Shown: positions 1-9,237, counted from the stretch's first letter. The stretch: 64,000 nucleotides of DNA from Lachnospiraceae bacterium (GCA_014799465.1 JAAVHZ010000052.1:19155-83154); one strand, 5' to 3'. Program-made: numbers and translations. The notes: generated by a model from the sequence alone, not told the origin.

Positions 1-74
1 TTTATAAAATATTATACAATATACACATATGATTATTAACAAACCTATTATATCCGCGAAAGGGGCTAATGTCA

Positions 75-458
75 ATGAATATTAATGATATGAAAGTGCT
101 TGTTTGTGATGATTCTATTCTATCACGAAAAAAATTGAAAGACTGCATTGTTGCACTTGGATGCAAAGAAATCTACGAGGCTGCTGACGGCGAAGAAGCC
201 GTTGAAAAGTTCAAAGAGCATCGACCTGATCTTGTATTTATGGATATTGTAATGCCAAAAAAAGATGGTATTGGTGCTGTAACTGAAATACTTGAAGTTG
301 ACAATAATGCAAAAGTAGTTATGGCTTCATCTGTTGGTACACAGTCATTCTTAAAAGATGCAATAAAAGCAGGTGCATATGATTTCCTGCAGAAGCCTTT
401 AGATCCTGAACAGGTTAAACGTATTATAAATAATATTTCTACTCAAGGAGGAAATTAA
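75..458 (+). CDS. CheY-like single-domain response regulator
   Basis: This is a stand-alone receiver domain of about 127 residues with no output domain, so it should act through protein contact, as CheY does. Visible receiver residues (numbered from an ATG at 69) are the acid pair D14/D15, phospho-acceptor D59 in FMDIVMPKKDG, S87/S88 and K109 in the QKP motif. An ATG at 69 is also in frame, but the AAAGGGG site at 59-65 lies 9 bases before the ATG at 75, which I prefer. The next gene starts on the base after the stop codon and carries a CheX-like domain, so the pair is probably a phospho-relay and phosphatase unit in chemotaxis or motility. That pairing is inferred from context. Receiver identity is clear; the physiological role is not. 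Confidence 0.85.
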   Translation: MNINDMKVLVCDDSILSRKKLKDCIVALGCKEIYEAADGEEAVEKFKEHRPDLVFMDIVMPKKDGIGAVTEILEVDNNAKVVMASSVGTQSFLKDAIKAGAYDFLQKPLDPEQVKRIINNISTQGGN

Positions 459-1343
459 ATGTTTACACAATTTTTTGGTAACTATCTGTTAAATCAGAAT
501 CTTGTAACACCTGAACAGCTTATTGATGGTCTTCAGGCAAAAAATAATACCCGTATGAAACTGGGAGTGCTTGCCATAAATGCCGGATATATGACTGCCA
601 GTCAGGTTGAAATGGTTCATATGAAACAGAGTACTATGGATAAACGTTTTGGTGACATAGCCATTGAATGTGGTTTTGTTACCTCTGAACAGATTGACGA
701 ATTACTAAGCCAGCAGCCACAGGGATATCTTCTTTTAGGTCAGGCATTTGTTGATAAAGGATATATGACAAATGCAGAGTTTGAAGATGCAATACGTACA
801 TACAAAGAAAAATACTCTCTTTCAGATAATGATTTAAATGAAGGCGAAGATTCTAAATCAGATGTAATGATAGACTCTCTTATTGATTTATCCGACATGC
901 CCAATTCCGGACTTTACAAACAATATATTGTACTTATGATGAATAATCTTATCCGTTTTACCGGTGATGATTATACTCCTCTGGAACCTGAATTTAAGAT
1001 TGATTCAGATTCCGAGGTTTATATTACTACACAGGATATTACAGGTGAGTTTAATGTAAAAACCGGATTAATTGCTGATGAAAAAACTTTAATCGACTTT
1101 GCATGCAGATATGCGGGTGAAGAACTCACAGAAATGGACGAATACGTTGATGCTGCTGCATGTGACTTTATGAATCTTCATAACGGACTTTTTACCGTCA
1201 ATGTATCTAATGAACATGAAATAGAGCTTAAACTTACTCCTCCTTCTACGGTTAAAGGTGTAAATTCTGAAGATATAAACGATATTATTGTTCTTCCTGT
1301 ACAATATCCATTTGGAATTATAAAATTCCTTATTACAAAATAA
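459..1343 (+). CDS. CheX/CheC-type chemotaxis protein with MshEN-like N-terminus
   Basis: The protein has 294 residues in two parts. Residues 10-110 carry repeated helical segments with the pattern LxxGLxxxxxxxxKLGxLAxxxGYMT, which resembles MshEN-type (GspE N-terminal) domains. Some members of that family bind cyclic di-GMP. Residues 150-294 resemble CheX/CheC, the phosphatases that dephosphorylate CheY. The family motif D-x3-E-x2-N is approximated near DAAACDFMN, with Asp where Glu is usual, so catalytic competence is uncertain. The start is set by AAGGAGGAAATTAA directly before the ATG, overlapping the end of the CheY-like gene; the two are surely cotranslated. The phosphatase role towards the upstream receiver and any nucleotide binding are inference. 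Confidence 0.7.
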   Translation: MFTQFFGNYLLNQNLVTPEQLIDGLQAKNNTRMKLGVLAINAGYMTASQVEMVHMKQSTMDKRFGDIAIECGFVTSEQIDELLSQQPQGYLLLGQAFVDKGYMTNAEFEDAIRTYKEKYSLSDNDLNEGEDSKSDVMIDSLIDLSDMPNSGLYKQYIVLMMNNLIRFTGDDYTPLEPEFKIDSDSEVYITTQDITGEFNVKTGLIADEKTLIDFACRYAGEELTEMDEYVDAAACDFMNLHNGLFTVNVSNEHEIELKLTPPSTVKGVNSEDINDIIVLPVQYPFGIIKFLITK

Positions 1344-1363
1344 AATATATTTATTATATTACA

Positions 1364-1414
1364 AGACTGCTGTACTAATGATTGAAAAATCAAAGGGCTG
1401 CAGTCTCTTTTTTC
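1364..1414 (+). terminator. Rho-independent terminator after cheY/cheX-like pair
   Basis: Outer arms AGACTGC (1364-1370) and GCAGTCT (1400-1406) enclose an inner stem TGATT-GAAA-AATCA, and a T-rich tract follows. It ends the two-gene chemotaxis operon. Confidence 0.75.
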
Positions 1415-1449
1415 TATAAAATATAATTATTAAGGTTAATATTTTTAAG

Positions 1450-1494
1450 TTGAAGATTATGCAATGTAATGATATATTTATCTATAAGATAAAT
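1450..1494 (+). promoter_or_regulatory. trkA-trkH promoter with palindrome over the -10
   Basis: A -35 TTGAAG (1450-1455) and a -10 TATATT (1473-1478) are separated by 17 bases. A perfect palindrome, ATTTATCT-ATA-AGATAAAT (1476-1494), overlaps the -10 and the likely transcription start, where a repressor would sit. The regulator is unknown. Confidence 0.55.
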
Positions 1495-1536
1495 GCATGA
1501 CATTATTTTATATGTTATGACAGAATGGAGGAAAAA

Positions 1537-2925
1537 ATGAGAAGAGACATTAATCCTATTAAGAAAGGATTAAGAATTATTATTGTGGGGTGCGGCAAAG
1601 TTGGCACAACCCTGATTGAACAACTTGTAAAAGAGGGACATGATATAACAATTATTGATAAAAATCCACAGGCGGTTCAGACTATGTCCGACCTTTATGA
1701 TATAATGGGACTTGTAGGCAACGGAGCCAGCTATAGTGTACAGATGGAAGCCGGTATAGAGGATACTGACCTTATAATTGCAGTAACAGATTCCGATGAG
1801 CTTAACCTTTTGTGCTGTACAGTCGCAAGACGTGTGGGACATTGTTCTGCCATTGCAAGAGTACGTACTCCTGACTACAGCAGAGAAGTAGGATATCTTC
1901 GTGAAAAACTTGGTCTTGCCATGATTATTAATCCTGAACTTGAAGCAGCGAAGGAAGTTGCAAGAATATTATACCTTCCTACTGCCCTTGAAGTAAATAC
2001 CTTTGCCCACGGTCAGGCTGAACTTATAAAATTAATTGTACCTGAAAATAATATACTTGATGGTATTGCCATTTCGGAGTTAAGTAAGACTATTCCCCTT
2101 AATTTTCTTATCTGTGCTATTGAACGTAATGGTGAAGTCCATATTCCATCTGGTAATTTTGTATTATTAAAGGGTGATCTTGTATCCTTTGTTGCATCAA
2201 GAAAAGATACAAGGGAATTTCTTGAAAAAATAGGATTCAAAACAAACCGTGTTAAAAATACTATGATTATCGGCGGAGGTAAAGCTGCTTACTATCTTGC
2301 AAAGCAGCTTATCAATATGGGAATATCTGTAAAAATCATAGAAAAAGACAAAGAAAGATGTGAAGAACTCAGTATATCGCTTCCGAAAGCAATTATAATA
2401 AATGGTGACGGAACCGATGAAGAACTTCTACACGAAGAAGGATTACAATATACGGAATCATTTGTTCCTTTAACTGGAATTGATGAAGAGAACATTTTGC
2501 TGACACTGCATGCAAAAAGCATATCAAAAGCAAAAGTCATAACAAAGATAAACCGTATAACATTTAAAGATGTAATCAGCAAACTTGACTTGGGAAGTGT
2601 GGTATATCCCAGATATATCACTTCTGAAGCTATTATTGCATATGTACGTGCCAAGAAAAATTCTATGAATAGTAATATTGAAACCCTGTATCATATGTTT
2701 GATTCCAGAGTCGAAGCTATTGAATTCCTTGTAGACAAAACTTCATCCATAACCGATACACCTATTATGGACTTGTCACTTAAAGATAATCTCTTGATTT
2801 CTTTTATTAACAGGAACGGTTCCATAATCATTCCGAGCGGTAATGACTGCATAAAGACGGGTGATACGGTAATGATTGTAACTACACATTCAGGATTTAA
2901 TGATATACAGGATATACTTAAATAG
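1537..2925 (+). CDS. trkA: Trk potassium uptake protein TrkA
   Basis: This is the cytoplasmic NAD(H)-binding regulatory subunit of a Trk/Ktr potassium transporter, about 462 residues. It has the full-length duplicated layout: a TrkA-N (RCK) Rossmann domain with GCGKVG near the N-terminus, TrkA-C at about 140-225, a second RCK domain starting IIGGGKAAYYLAK, and a second TrkA-C at about 375-460. An in-frame ATG at 1525 exists, but GGAGG at 1527-1531 lies inside that extension and 5 bases before the ATG at 1537, so 1537 is the start. The channel subunit trkH follows after 11 bases. The family gates potassium flux in response to nucleotides. Confidence 0.93.
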   Translation: MRRDINPIKKGLRIIIVGCGKVGTTLIEQLVKEGHDITIIDKNPQAVQTMSDLYDIMGLVGNGASYSVQMEAGIEDTDLIIAVTDSDELNLLCCTVARRVGHCSAIARVRTPDYSREVGYLREKLGLAMIINPELEAAKEVARILYLPTALEVNTFAHGQAELIKLIVPENNILDGIAISELSKTIPLNFLICAIERNGEVHIPSGNFVLLKGDLVSFVASRKDTREFLEKIGFKTNRVKNTMIIGGGKAAYYLAKQLINMGISVKIIEKDKERCEELSISLPKAIIINGDGTDEELLHEEGLQYTESFVPLTGIDEENILLTLHAKSISKAKVITKINRITFKDVISKLDLGSVVYPRYITSEAIIAYVRAKKNSMNSNIETLYHMFDSRVEAIEFLVDKTSSITDTPIMDLSLKDNLLISFINRNGSIIIPSGNDCIKTGDTVMIVTTHSGFNDIQDILK

Positions 2926-2936
2926 AAAGGACTATC

Positions 2937-4406
2937 ATGAACAACTCAATTATCAAATACATTCTTGGGCAGGTTCTCAAATTTGAGGCTGTATTAATGC
3001 TTCTGCCATGTATAGTAGCCATAATATATACGGAAAGTGAAGGATTATGTTATCTTATTACTGCACTTGTATGTGGTGCATTTGGAGTCATTATGACTGC
3101 AAAAAAACCGGAAAACTTTGTTATTTATTTAAAGGAAGGATGTATTGCCACTTCATTAAGCTGGATATTTCTAAGCTTTTTTGGCTGTGTTCCATTTATG
3201 CTGACAGGCGAAATCCCTCATCTTGCAGATGCACTTTTTGAGACAATTTCAGGTTTCACAACTACCGGTGCAAGCATACTAAGTGATGTTGAATCACTAT
3301 CATATACCAGCATTTTTTGGCGGAGTTTTACTCATTGGATTGGCGGTATGGGTGTGCTTGTATTCCTGCTTGCCATAATACCACTAAGTGGCGGCTCCAA
3401 CATCAATCTAATGCGTGCAGAAAGCCCGGGACCGTCTGTGGGTAAACTTGTTCCTAAAATTAAATACACGGCAAGACTCTTGTATATTATATATTTTGGT
3501 CTTACCATAGTTGAAATAGTACTTCTGCTATTGGGAAAAATGCCTGTATTTGATGCGATAACAACCTCATTTGGTACTGCCGGAACAGGAGGATTCGGAA
3601 TTAAAAATGACAGTCTTGCCGGCTATTCCTCATATATTCAATGGATTGTAACCATATTTATGATATTGTTTGGAGTGAATTTTAATGCTTTTTACTTTAT
3701 ACTGTTTAGCAGATTTAAAAAAGCATTTGCAATGGAGGAGGTAAGATATTACTTCATAATTATATTTACTTCAATAGCTGTCATATTTTTTAATATATAT
3801 AGTAGTATTAAAAACGTTGCGGATGCATTGCTCCACTCATCCTTTCAGGTTGCATCCATTATAACTACCACCGGCTACTCAACCGTTGATTTTGATTTGT
3901 GGCCTCAAACCTCAAAAACCATTCTCGTCATGCTGATGTTTATAGGTGCATGTGCAGGAAGTACCGGAGGCGGTATAAAAGTATCAAGGTTTGTTATAAT
4001 GATTAAAACTATTATTAAAGAATTAAACTCTTACATACACCCAAAGAGCATTAAGAAGATAAAAATGGATGGAAAGCCCGTTGAACACGAAGTTGTCAGA
4101 GCGATAAATGTATATTTTATAACATTTATGATAATTTTTTCTGTTTCAATTTTTGCAATATCCTTTGAAGATAAAGACCTTATTACAAACTTCACTGCCG
4201 TTACAGCCACTATTAACAATATAGGTCCCGGTCTCGGAATGGTAGGTCCAACCTGTAATTTTGGGCATTTTAATGTTTTCTCTAAATTTGTGCTTATGTT
4301 CGATATGCTTGCCGGACGTCTGGAACTGTTTCCTCTTCTGATTTTGTTCCACCCTACCGCCTGGAAAGATATGATAGAAAAGAAAATAAAGTACTCTAAA
4401 ATGTAG
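2937..4406 (+). CDS. trkH: Trk potassium uptake channel subunit TrkH
   Basis: This integral membrane protein of 489 residues is built from four M1-P-M2 units, as in the TrkH/TrkG/KtrB family. The pore loops are visible as TTTGAS, GTAGTGGFG, TTTGYST and NNIGPG, each with the glycine of the potassium selectivity filter. It follows trkA by 11 bases with a GAAAGGA ribosome binding site, so the two subunits are cotranscribed from the promoter at 1450. Length and pore motifs fit a complete functional channel. A strong shared terminator follows at 4429-4466. Confidence 0.94.
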   Translation: MNNSIIKYILGQVLKFEAVLMLLPCIVAIIYTESEGLCYLITALVCGAFGVIMTAKKPENFVIYLKEGCIATSLSWIFLSFFGCVPFMLTGEIPHLADALFETISGFTTTGASILSDVESLSYTSIFWRSFTHWIGGMGVLVFLLAIIPLSGGSNINLMRAESPGPSVGKLVPKIKYTARLLYIIYFGLTIVEIVLLLLGKMPVFDAITTSFGTAGTGGFGIKNDSLAGYSSYIQWIVTIFMILFGVNFNAFYFILFSRFKKAFAMEEVRYYFIIIFTSIAVIFFNIYSSIKNVADALLHSSFQVASIITTTGYSTVDFDLWPQTSKTILVMLMFIGACAGSTGGGIKVSRFVIMIKTIIKELNSYIHPKSIKKIKMDGKPVEHEVVRAINVYFITFMIIFSVSIFAISFEDKDLITNFTAVTATINNIGPGLGMVGPTCNFGHFNVFSKFVLMFDMLAGRLELFPLLILFHPTAWKDMIEKKIKYSKM

Positions 4407-4428
4407 TAAGAACTCATTTAATTTCAAA

Positions 4429-4466
4429 ACGGTGTCGGGAATTGTAATCCTGACACCGTTATTTTT
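4429..4466. terminator. Bidirectional terminator between trkH and ABC permease
   Basis: The stem AACGGTGTC...GACACCGTT has an extra GGA/TCC pairing inside. It is followed by ATTTTT on the + strand and preceded by AAAA, so it can serve both convergent genes. The stop codon of the - strand gene begins right after it. Confidence 0.85.
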
Positions 4467-5096
4467 CTACTTTTTCAAATGAATAAACTGTCTTGCAAAT
4501 ATTGATAATATTACCATAAACAAACCAATTACAATCAGATAATGTTTCTCATTAATGCTCCCTGTCTGCATCGTAAACAAATAGATTTTTCCTAACTTAT
4601 CCTTTCCGGCTCCAAAATTCGCTTCATAATATATAAGAGGTATCATATATGCAAACACTACCTGATCAGTTACAGAAAATACCAGCATACCCATACCTCC
4701 CAAAAATATGGAATTTGCCATAAGCGTATATAATATTTTTCCAAAATCGAAACTGCAGTTTCCGGCTTTCAGATAGAATAAAAATATAATACCCAGCACT
4801 ACAAAAATCAAAACCGACTGCATCGTCCTGATAATATGAAGTAAAAATACGGGGGTTTTCTTACTATATATTAAATCCCTTATATCCTTGTTCATATCCG
4901 GTGAAAATACAGGAATCATCATTATTATTCCGAAAAGGGACAGATATACTTCTATGACTTTTGCAGTCTGGTTTTGTAAAAGATTTTTCGTACCCATAAA
5001 AAATGGCGATAATATTATCATTAAAATGCAGACTGCTGTATAAGGAAGCAGATTATGCTTTAAATTCACTGATAATATCTTTAAGCTTTTTTCCAT
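4467..5096 (-). CDS. ABC transporter permease, small subunit
   Basis: This is a 209-residue membrane protein with about six hydrophobic segments and no soluble domain. It starts inside the end of the preceding permease gene (16-base overlap), which implies translational coupling. It resembles the ABC-2-type membrane proteins found as a second, smaller partner next to larger permeases in Firmicutes two-component/ABC loci. The substrate cannot be read from sequence. It is the last gene of the operon: regulator, kinase, ATPase, two permeases. The family assignment rests mainly on topology and neighbours. Confidence 0.65.
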   Translation of the reverse strand: MEKSLKILSVNLKHNLLPYTAVCILMIILSPFFMGTKNLLQNQTAKVIEVYLSLFGIIMMIPVFSPDMNKDIRDLIYSKKTPVFLLHIIRTMQSVLIFVVLGIIFLFYLKAGNCSFDFGKILYTLMANSIFLGGMGMLVFSVTDQVVFAYMIPLIYYEANFGAGKDKLGKIYLFTMQTGSINEKHYLIVIGLFMVILSIFARQFIHLKK

Positions 5097-6316
5097 TTTT
5101 TAATTCCTCCCCTTCTCTTAATGCTATATACCAGAATTGTCAATACCACAAAAATAATGCTTAAAGCTGAATACAGACATCTGTTTTTTATAAGTTGGGG
5201 AATCATTTCATTAAATGCTTCATATCTTCCTAAAGAATTAAATCTCGGAATATAATTCCAACCCACATGCTCTAAAAATGCTCCGTCTAATGCCATAAAA
5301 AGGGAAACAAACCAAATCACTCCACTTACAAGAACAGCAAATATATTTTTCGTAAACTCCGTTATAAGATATGCAAGTGATGAAACAAACAGCATTGTAG
5401 GTAACAGCCATAACACACAATATTTTATATATGCAAAATAATCAGGAGACACACCTGCTGCATCTGCAATATATAACGACTGTGTAAGTGCAAATACTGA
5501 TACAAAAATCAGTGGTATGAACATCATTACAACCATTGATGCATAACGTGATAAAACCATAACAGTTGATGACATTTTCTTAGAATATATAACATCAGAT
5601 ACCTTGCTTCTTTTTTCTTTAATTACCCTCGTTATTGCAAAAAATGCCGGAAGAATACCTAATATAATTCCCAAATAATCACTGAACAGCCTTGCATATG
5701 CATTTGTAACCTTATCCTCATGCAAAATATCCTCATATTCCTTGAGAGCCTGCTCATATGTTTTAGGCACTATTCCATGTTTTATTAGCTGTGCAGGCTC
5801 ATAATCACTGCCCCTTCCTATTATTTCCGACACCTTCTCCATAATATTTTCAAACTCATCATAACTCAATTCATCTGATACTTCTATTCCAAATGGTACT
5901 GCTTCCTCTTCCACATAGTTCCCATTTTCATCATAAGATACTGATAATCCTTCCACATATTTATCATATTCTGCCTTCCACTCCTCCTCTTTCATTCCTG
6001 TAAGCTCCGAAATATATTCCGAAATTTTTTTTAGTTCGGAATCCGATAAGGTAACTTCTTTATAAAATCCTATGGGATATGTTACAAAATGCTCTCCACT
6101 ATAATCTCTAATCAAATCTTCCAGTGTTCTATTCATGATTACTTTTTTATCATCAGAATATGTCCATTCGTAATCATCCTGTCCTTCTTTTGGTTTTTTC
6201 AGTGTACTTTCATCCATATTTGTTACATAAAAAAGAAACAATATTATTATATAAGCATAGAATACTATACTTTTAAGCCACATCTTACACTCTTTTATAA
6301 ACAGACTTCCGAACAT
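5081..6316 (-). CDS. ABC-2-type transporter permease with large extracytoplasmic domain
   Basis: The protein has 411 residues. One N-terminal membrane segment (about 13-31) is followed by an acidic, Glu/Asp/Tyr-rich extracytoplasmic domain (about 35-210), then a cluster of membrane segments (about 215-400) and a basic tail. This matches ABC-2 export permeases in which the first and second helices are separated by a large outer loop. It begins one base after the stop of the ATPase gene and overlaps the next permease, so the three genes form one complex. Substrate unknown; export of a peptide, lipid or antimicrobial is plausible because a sensor kinase is encoded upstream. Confidence 0.75.
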   Translation of the reverse strand: MFGSLFIKECKMWLKSIVFYAYIIILFLFYVTNMDESTLKKPKEGQDDYEWTYSDDKKVIMNRTLEDLIRDYSGEHFVTYPIGFYKEVTLSDSELKKISEYISELTGMKEEEWKAEYDKYVEGLSVSYDENGNYVEEEAVPFGIEVSDELSYDEFENIMEKVSEIIGRGSDYEPAQLIKHGIVPKTYEQALKEYEDILHEDKVTNAYARLFSDYLGIILGILPAFFAITRVIKEKRSKVSDVIYSKKMSSTVMVLSRYASMVVMMFIPLIFVSVFALTQSLYIADAAGVSPDYFAYIKYCVLWLLPTMLFVSSLAYLITEFTKNIFAVLVSGVIWFVSLFMALDGAFLEHVGWNYIPRFNSLGRYEAFNEMIPQLIKNRCLYSALSIIFVVLTILVYSIKRRGGIKKWKKA

Positions 6317-6317
6317 A

Positions 6318-7193
6318 TTATTTCACATCCTTTCCATCCATCATATACAGATATGCATCCTCTACATTAGGTTCTGCCTGCTCTGCACCCTCAAACGGTT
6401 TTTCATTTGCTACAAACCTGACATCCGCATGACTTCCGTGACTAAGCATACCTGTCACTATATAATCTTTTTTAATACTCTCCAATTCAAGTTTTGACAC
6501 ATCCGCAGTAAAGATTTTACCCTCAGCTCTTTTTAACATGTCTTCAACCGTTCCATTGTATTTAATGGTTCCCTCATCCAATATGGCTATATTCTCACAT
6601 GTTGCCTCTATATCTCCTACTATATGGGTTGAAAGTATTACTATTCTGTCCTCCGCTATCTCACACAGAAGATTACGGAATCTTACCCTTTCTTCCGGGT
6701 CAAGTCCTGCCGTCGGTTCATCTACTATAAGAACTTTGGGATTGTTTAAGATTGCCTGTGCTATTCCAAGCCTCCTTCTCATACCGCCTGACATTGCTTT
6801 TACCTTTGTTTTATGGTTATTCATCAAATTAACTCTTTCTAAAAGTTCAGGTATCCTTTCCTTTCTTTCACGCTTAGACAGACCTGACAATGTTCCAAGA
6901 TAATCCATTGCCTCATATACCCCCATATTTCCATACATTGAAAAATCCTGTGGAAGATACCCTGTCATACTCCTTATTGCAGCCCTGTCTTTTATATTGA
7001 CTCCACATACGGTCACTTTACCATCAGTGGCACTATGTAACGTTGCCAATATCTTCATAAGTGTAGTCTTTCCTGCACCATTTCTTCCTAATAATCCGAA
7101 CATTCCCTTGGGAATTTCCATTGTTACATCTTTTAAAGCATGTTTCTTTCCATAATACTTATTTACATTTTCAAGCGTTATATTTGCTTCCAT
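6318..7193 (-). CDS. ABC transporter ATP-binding protein
   Basis: This 291-residue nucleotide-binding subunit shows Walker A GRNGAGKTT, a Q-loop region GYLPQDFSMYGNM, the signature SGGMRRRLGIAQA, Walker B VLIVDEPTAGLDP and the switch histidine in ILSTH. An in-frame ATG lies upstream at 7298, but GGAGG sits 7 bases before the ATG at 7193 and conserved similarity begins there (MEANITLENVNKYYG). The C-terminal tail of about 70 residues is typical of ABC-2 ATPases. It powers the two permeases that follow and is probably controlled by the kinase/regulator pair encoded just upstream. Confidence 0.92.
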   Translation of the reverse strand: MEANITLENVNKYYGKKHALKDVTMEIPKGMFGLLGRNGAGKTTLMKILATLHSATDGKVTVCGVNIKDRAAIRSMTGYLPQDFSMYGNMGVYEAMDYLGTLSGLSKRERKERIPELLERVNLMNNHKTKVKAMSGGMRRRLGIAQAILNNPKVLIVDEPTAGLDPEERVRFRNLLCEIAEDRIVILSTHIVGDIEATCENIAILDEGTIKYNGTVEDMLKRAEGKIFTADVSKLELESIKKDYIVTGMLSHGSHADVRFVANEKPFEGAEQAEPNVEDAYLYMMDGKDVK

Positions 7194-7288
7194 AATGTTC
7201 CTCCATTTCATATCTACATTATCTTTACACCCAGATATTAATTCAAAAATATCTACTATTTCACTATAATATGAATTTTCCACATATT

Positions 7289-8428
7289 TCAAATACATAT
7301 AAAATATGCTGCTGCTATGGCACCTCCATTTATAGAATTAATAAGTTCAATATTTCCACCATGTTTTTTGCAAAGTGTCTCACATATGGCAAGTCCTAAC
7401 CCGAAATGATTTTTTTCAGTAGTGAAATATGGTCTTGATGCTTTATAAAGTGTATCTTTAGAAAATCCTTTTCCATCATCTTTTACATACAGATATAAAG
7501 TGTCATCTTCTGCCTCTATAGACACTTCAATATTTTCCACTGCATATCTTAAGGCATTAGATACAAGATTATCTGCCACCTCATTAATAAGATTAATATC
7601 ACAAAACATTTCTCTTTTATCATTTTTATAATGTACCTTTATAGATATATTGTCATTTGACATTCCTTCTGCACCTGATTTTAACTGTTCTGCAATGCTT
7701 TGAAATGACATCTTCTTTTTATCCACACTCCACTCTTCCATGGAATGAATTTCCTTCATGGTCAGCGAAAATCTTTCAGCCCTGTCTGCCTGAATTAAAA
7801 ATGTGTTTAATATTTCTTCCAATTTTTCTTCTGACAATGAGCCTGATTCATAAAATTCAAGAAGCATCTGTGCATATCCTTTTATTATGGTAACAGGTGT
7901 CCTTATATCATGTGCAAATGCCGCATTCAACTGTCTTTGTGCTTCTATAAGCTCCCATGTTTTTTTCTGATTATCTATCAGCTTAAGGCGCATGTCATTA
8001 AATGCCCGGCATATATCTCCCATTTCATCCATACTTATATAACTACATTCAAAGCTCAAATCATTCCTGCCTATATACTCTGCCTCCTGCTTAAGTATTG
8101 ATATAGGTTCTTCCAATATTCTCTTATAATATTGTCTGACAAGCATTATAACTGATATTACCACACATAATATAATTGAAATCACTTCAATTATATCTAC
8201 AAGTTTAATCTGCTTTACAGCCTTTATAGTCATACTATCGCTTGTGAAAACCATTGTTCTGTTTCTGACAAATTTTACCGGAACACCATTTACATCTGCT
8301 ATAATTATTTTCCATTTTTCAAAAAAAGAAAATAAAATTATTCCACTCAAAAATGCTGCCAACAATGCTATTAAAGTATATAATATTAATGATTTTTTTA
8401 ACGTCATTTTTATTCTCAAATTACCCAT
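7289..8428 (-). CDS. Sensor histidine kinase
   Basis: The sensor kinase has one membrane helix at the N-terminus, a short extracytoplasmic stretch of about 45 residues, a second helix, HAMP, HisKA with the phospho-accepting His in AFAHDIRTPVTI, and an HATPase with N-box NLVSNALRYA, G1 DDGKGFS and G2 HFGLGLAICE. The short sensor loop resembles intramembrane-sensing kinases linked to ABC exporters. The start overlaps the end of the regulator gene. Possible ATGs lie at 8446, 8428 and 8407; 8428 has GGGGAG 10 bases upstream. The C-terminus lies upstream of the ATPase gene, which fits signal-controlled expression of the transporter. Confidence 0.88.
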   Translation of the reverse strand: MGNLRIKMTLKKSLILYTLIALLAAFLSGIILFSFFEKWKIIIADVNGVPVKFVRNRTMVFTSDSMTIKAVKQIKLVDIIEVISIILCVVISVIMLVRQYYKRILEEPISILKQEAEYIGRNDLSFECSYISMDEMGDICRAFNDMRLKLIDNQKKTWELIEAQRQLNAAFAHDIRTPVTIIKGYAQMLLEFYESGSLSEEKLEEILNTFLIQADRAERFSLTMKEIHSMEEWSVDKKKMSFQSIAEQLKSGAEGMSNDNISIKVHYKNDKREMFCDINLINEVADNLVSNALRYAVENIEVSIEAEDDTLYLYVKDDGKGFSKDTLYKASRPYFTTEKNHFGLGLAICETLCKKHGGNIELINSINGGAIAAAYFICI

Positions 8429-9090
8429 TTGTATCCCACTCCCCATACTGTCTCAATAACATTTTTATCTGTCTTATCTGCAAATTTGCTTCTTATTCTT
8501 CGTATATGTTCTGTTATGATACTACTGTCACCATCTTTATCAAATCCCCACAGATTTTCATATATAGTATCTTTATCAAATATCCTCCCTTTATTGCTGC
8601 TTAAAAGCTCAATAATTGCAAATTCCGTCTTGGTAAAAGTAATATTTTCCTCTCCTATACTTACAATTCTGTTATCATAATCAATAGCCAGATTGCCGAC
8701 TAAATACACTCTTGTTTTATCTCTGCCCCTTTCCTCTCTTCTTAAGTGTGCCATTATTCTTGCATTAAGTTCTCCCATACTAAAAGGTTTAATAATATAA
8801 TCATCCCCTCCTGCCATAAGACCATTTATCTTATCCTGTTCTTCAATCTTTGCAGTAAGAAATACTATCGGAACATTTATATGACTTCTTATCTTTTTGC
8901 AAACTTCAATTCCATCCATCTCAGGCATATTAATATCTAAAAGAATCAAATCAGGATTGACTGTAAGCTGATTTATTGCCTCTTTACCTGTAGATGCTGT
9001 ATATACAAGGTAATCCAATAAACCAAAATAATCTTTAAGCATTTTTATTATATCTTCATCATCATCAACAATTAATAATTTATATTTCAC
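8416..9090 (-). CDS. OmpR-family response regulator
   Basis: This 224-residue DNA-binding regulator has a receiver domain at 1-120 (acidic D10/D11, phospho-acceptor D52 in LILLDINMPEMDG, Lys in YIIKPFSMGEL) and a winged-helix Trans_reg_C domain at about 128-223 ending in VWGVGYKWVI. It is the first gene of a five-gene operon with its kinase and an ABC transporter. A perfect 11-base inverted repeat lies 28 bases upstream of the start and may be an operator. The ribosome binding site AAAGGAG is near 9100. Confidence 0.92.
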   Translation of the reverse strand: MKYKLLIVDDDEDIIKMLKDYFGLLDYLVYTASTGKEAINQLTVNPDLILLDINMPEMDGIEVCKKIRSHINVPIVFLTAKIEEQDKINGLMAGGDDYIIKPFSMGELNARIMAHLRREERGRDKTRVYLVGNLAIDYDNRIVSIGEENITFTKTEFAIIELLSSNKGRIFDKDTIYENLWGFDKDGDSSIITEHIRRIRSKFADKTDKNVIETVWGVGYKWVI

Positions 9091-9117
9091 TTTAGAATAA
9101 CTCCTTTACTTTTTGCT

Positions 9118-9148
9118 ATTACTTCGGCGGTTATATAGCCGAAGTAAT
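9118..9148 (-). promoter_or_regulatory. Inverted repeat upstream of response regulator gene
   Basis: The arms ATTACTTCGGC and GCCGAAGTAAT are perfect over 11 bases with a 9-base loop, 28 bases upstream of the regulator start. No T-run follows on either strand, so it is not an intrinsic terminator. An operator or leader hairpin are the alternatives. Confidence 0.55.
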
Positions 9149-9195
9149 ATCTTAACATGATTACATTATCATACATAATTATCTACAAATTATCT

Positions 9196-9237
9196 ACAAA
9201 AAAACTACCGCACATAGACTTTTATCTATGTGCGGTA
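9196..9237 (-). terminator. Terminator after small coiled-coil gene
   Basis: Perfect 13-base arms TACCGCACATAGA / TCTATGTGCGGTA enclose a 6-base loop. On the - strand a run of seven T follows (9198-9204). Confidence 0.88.
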
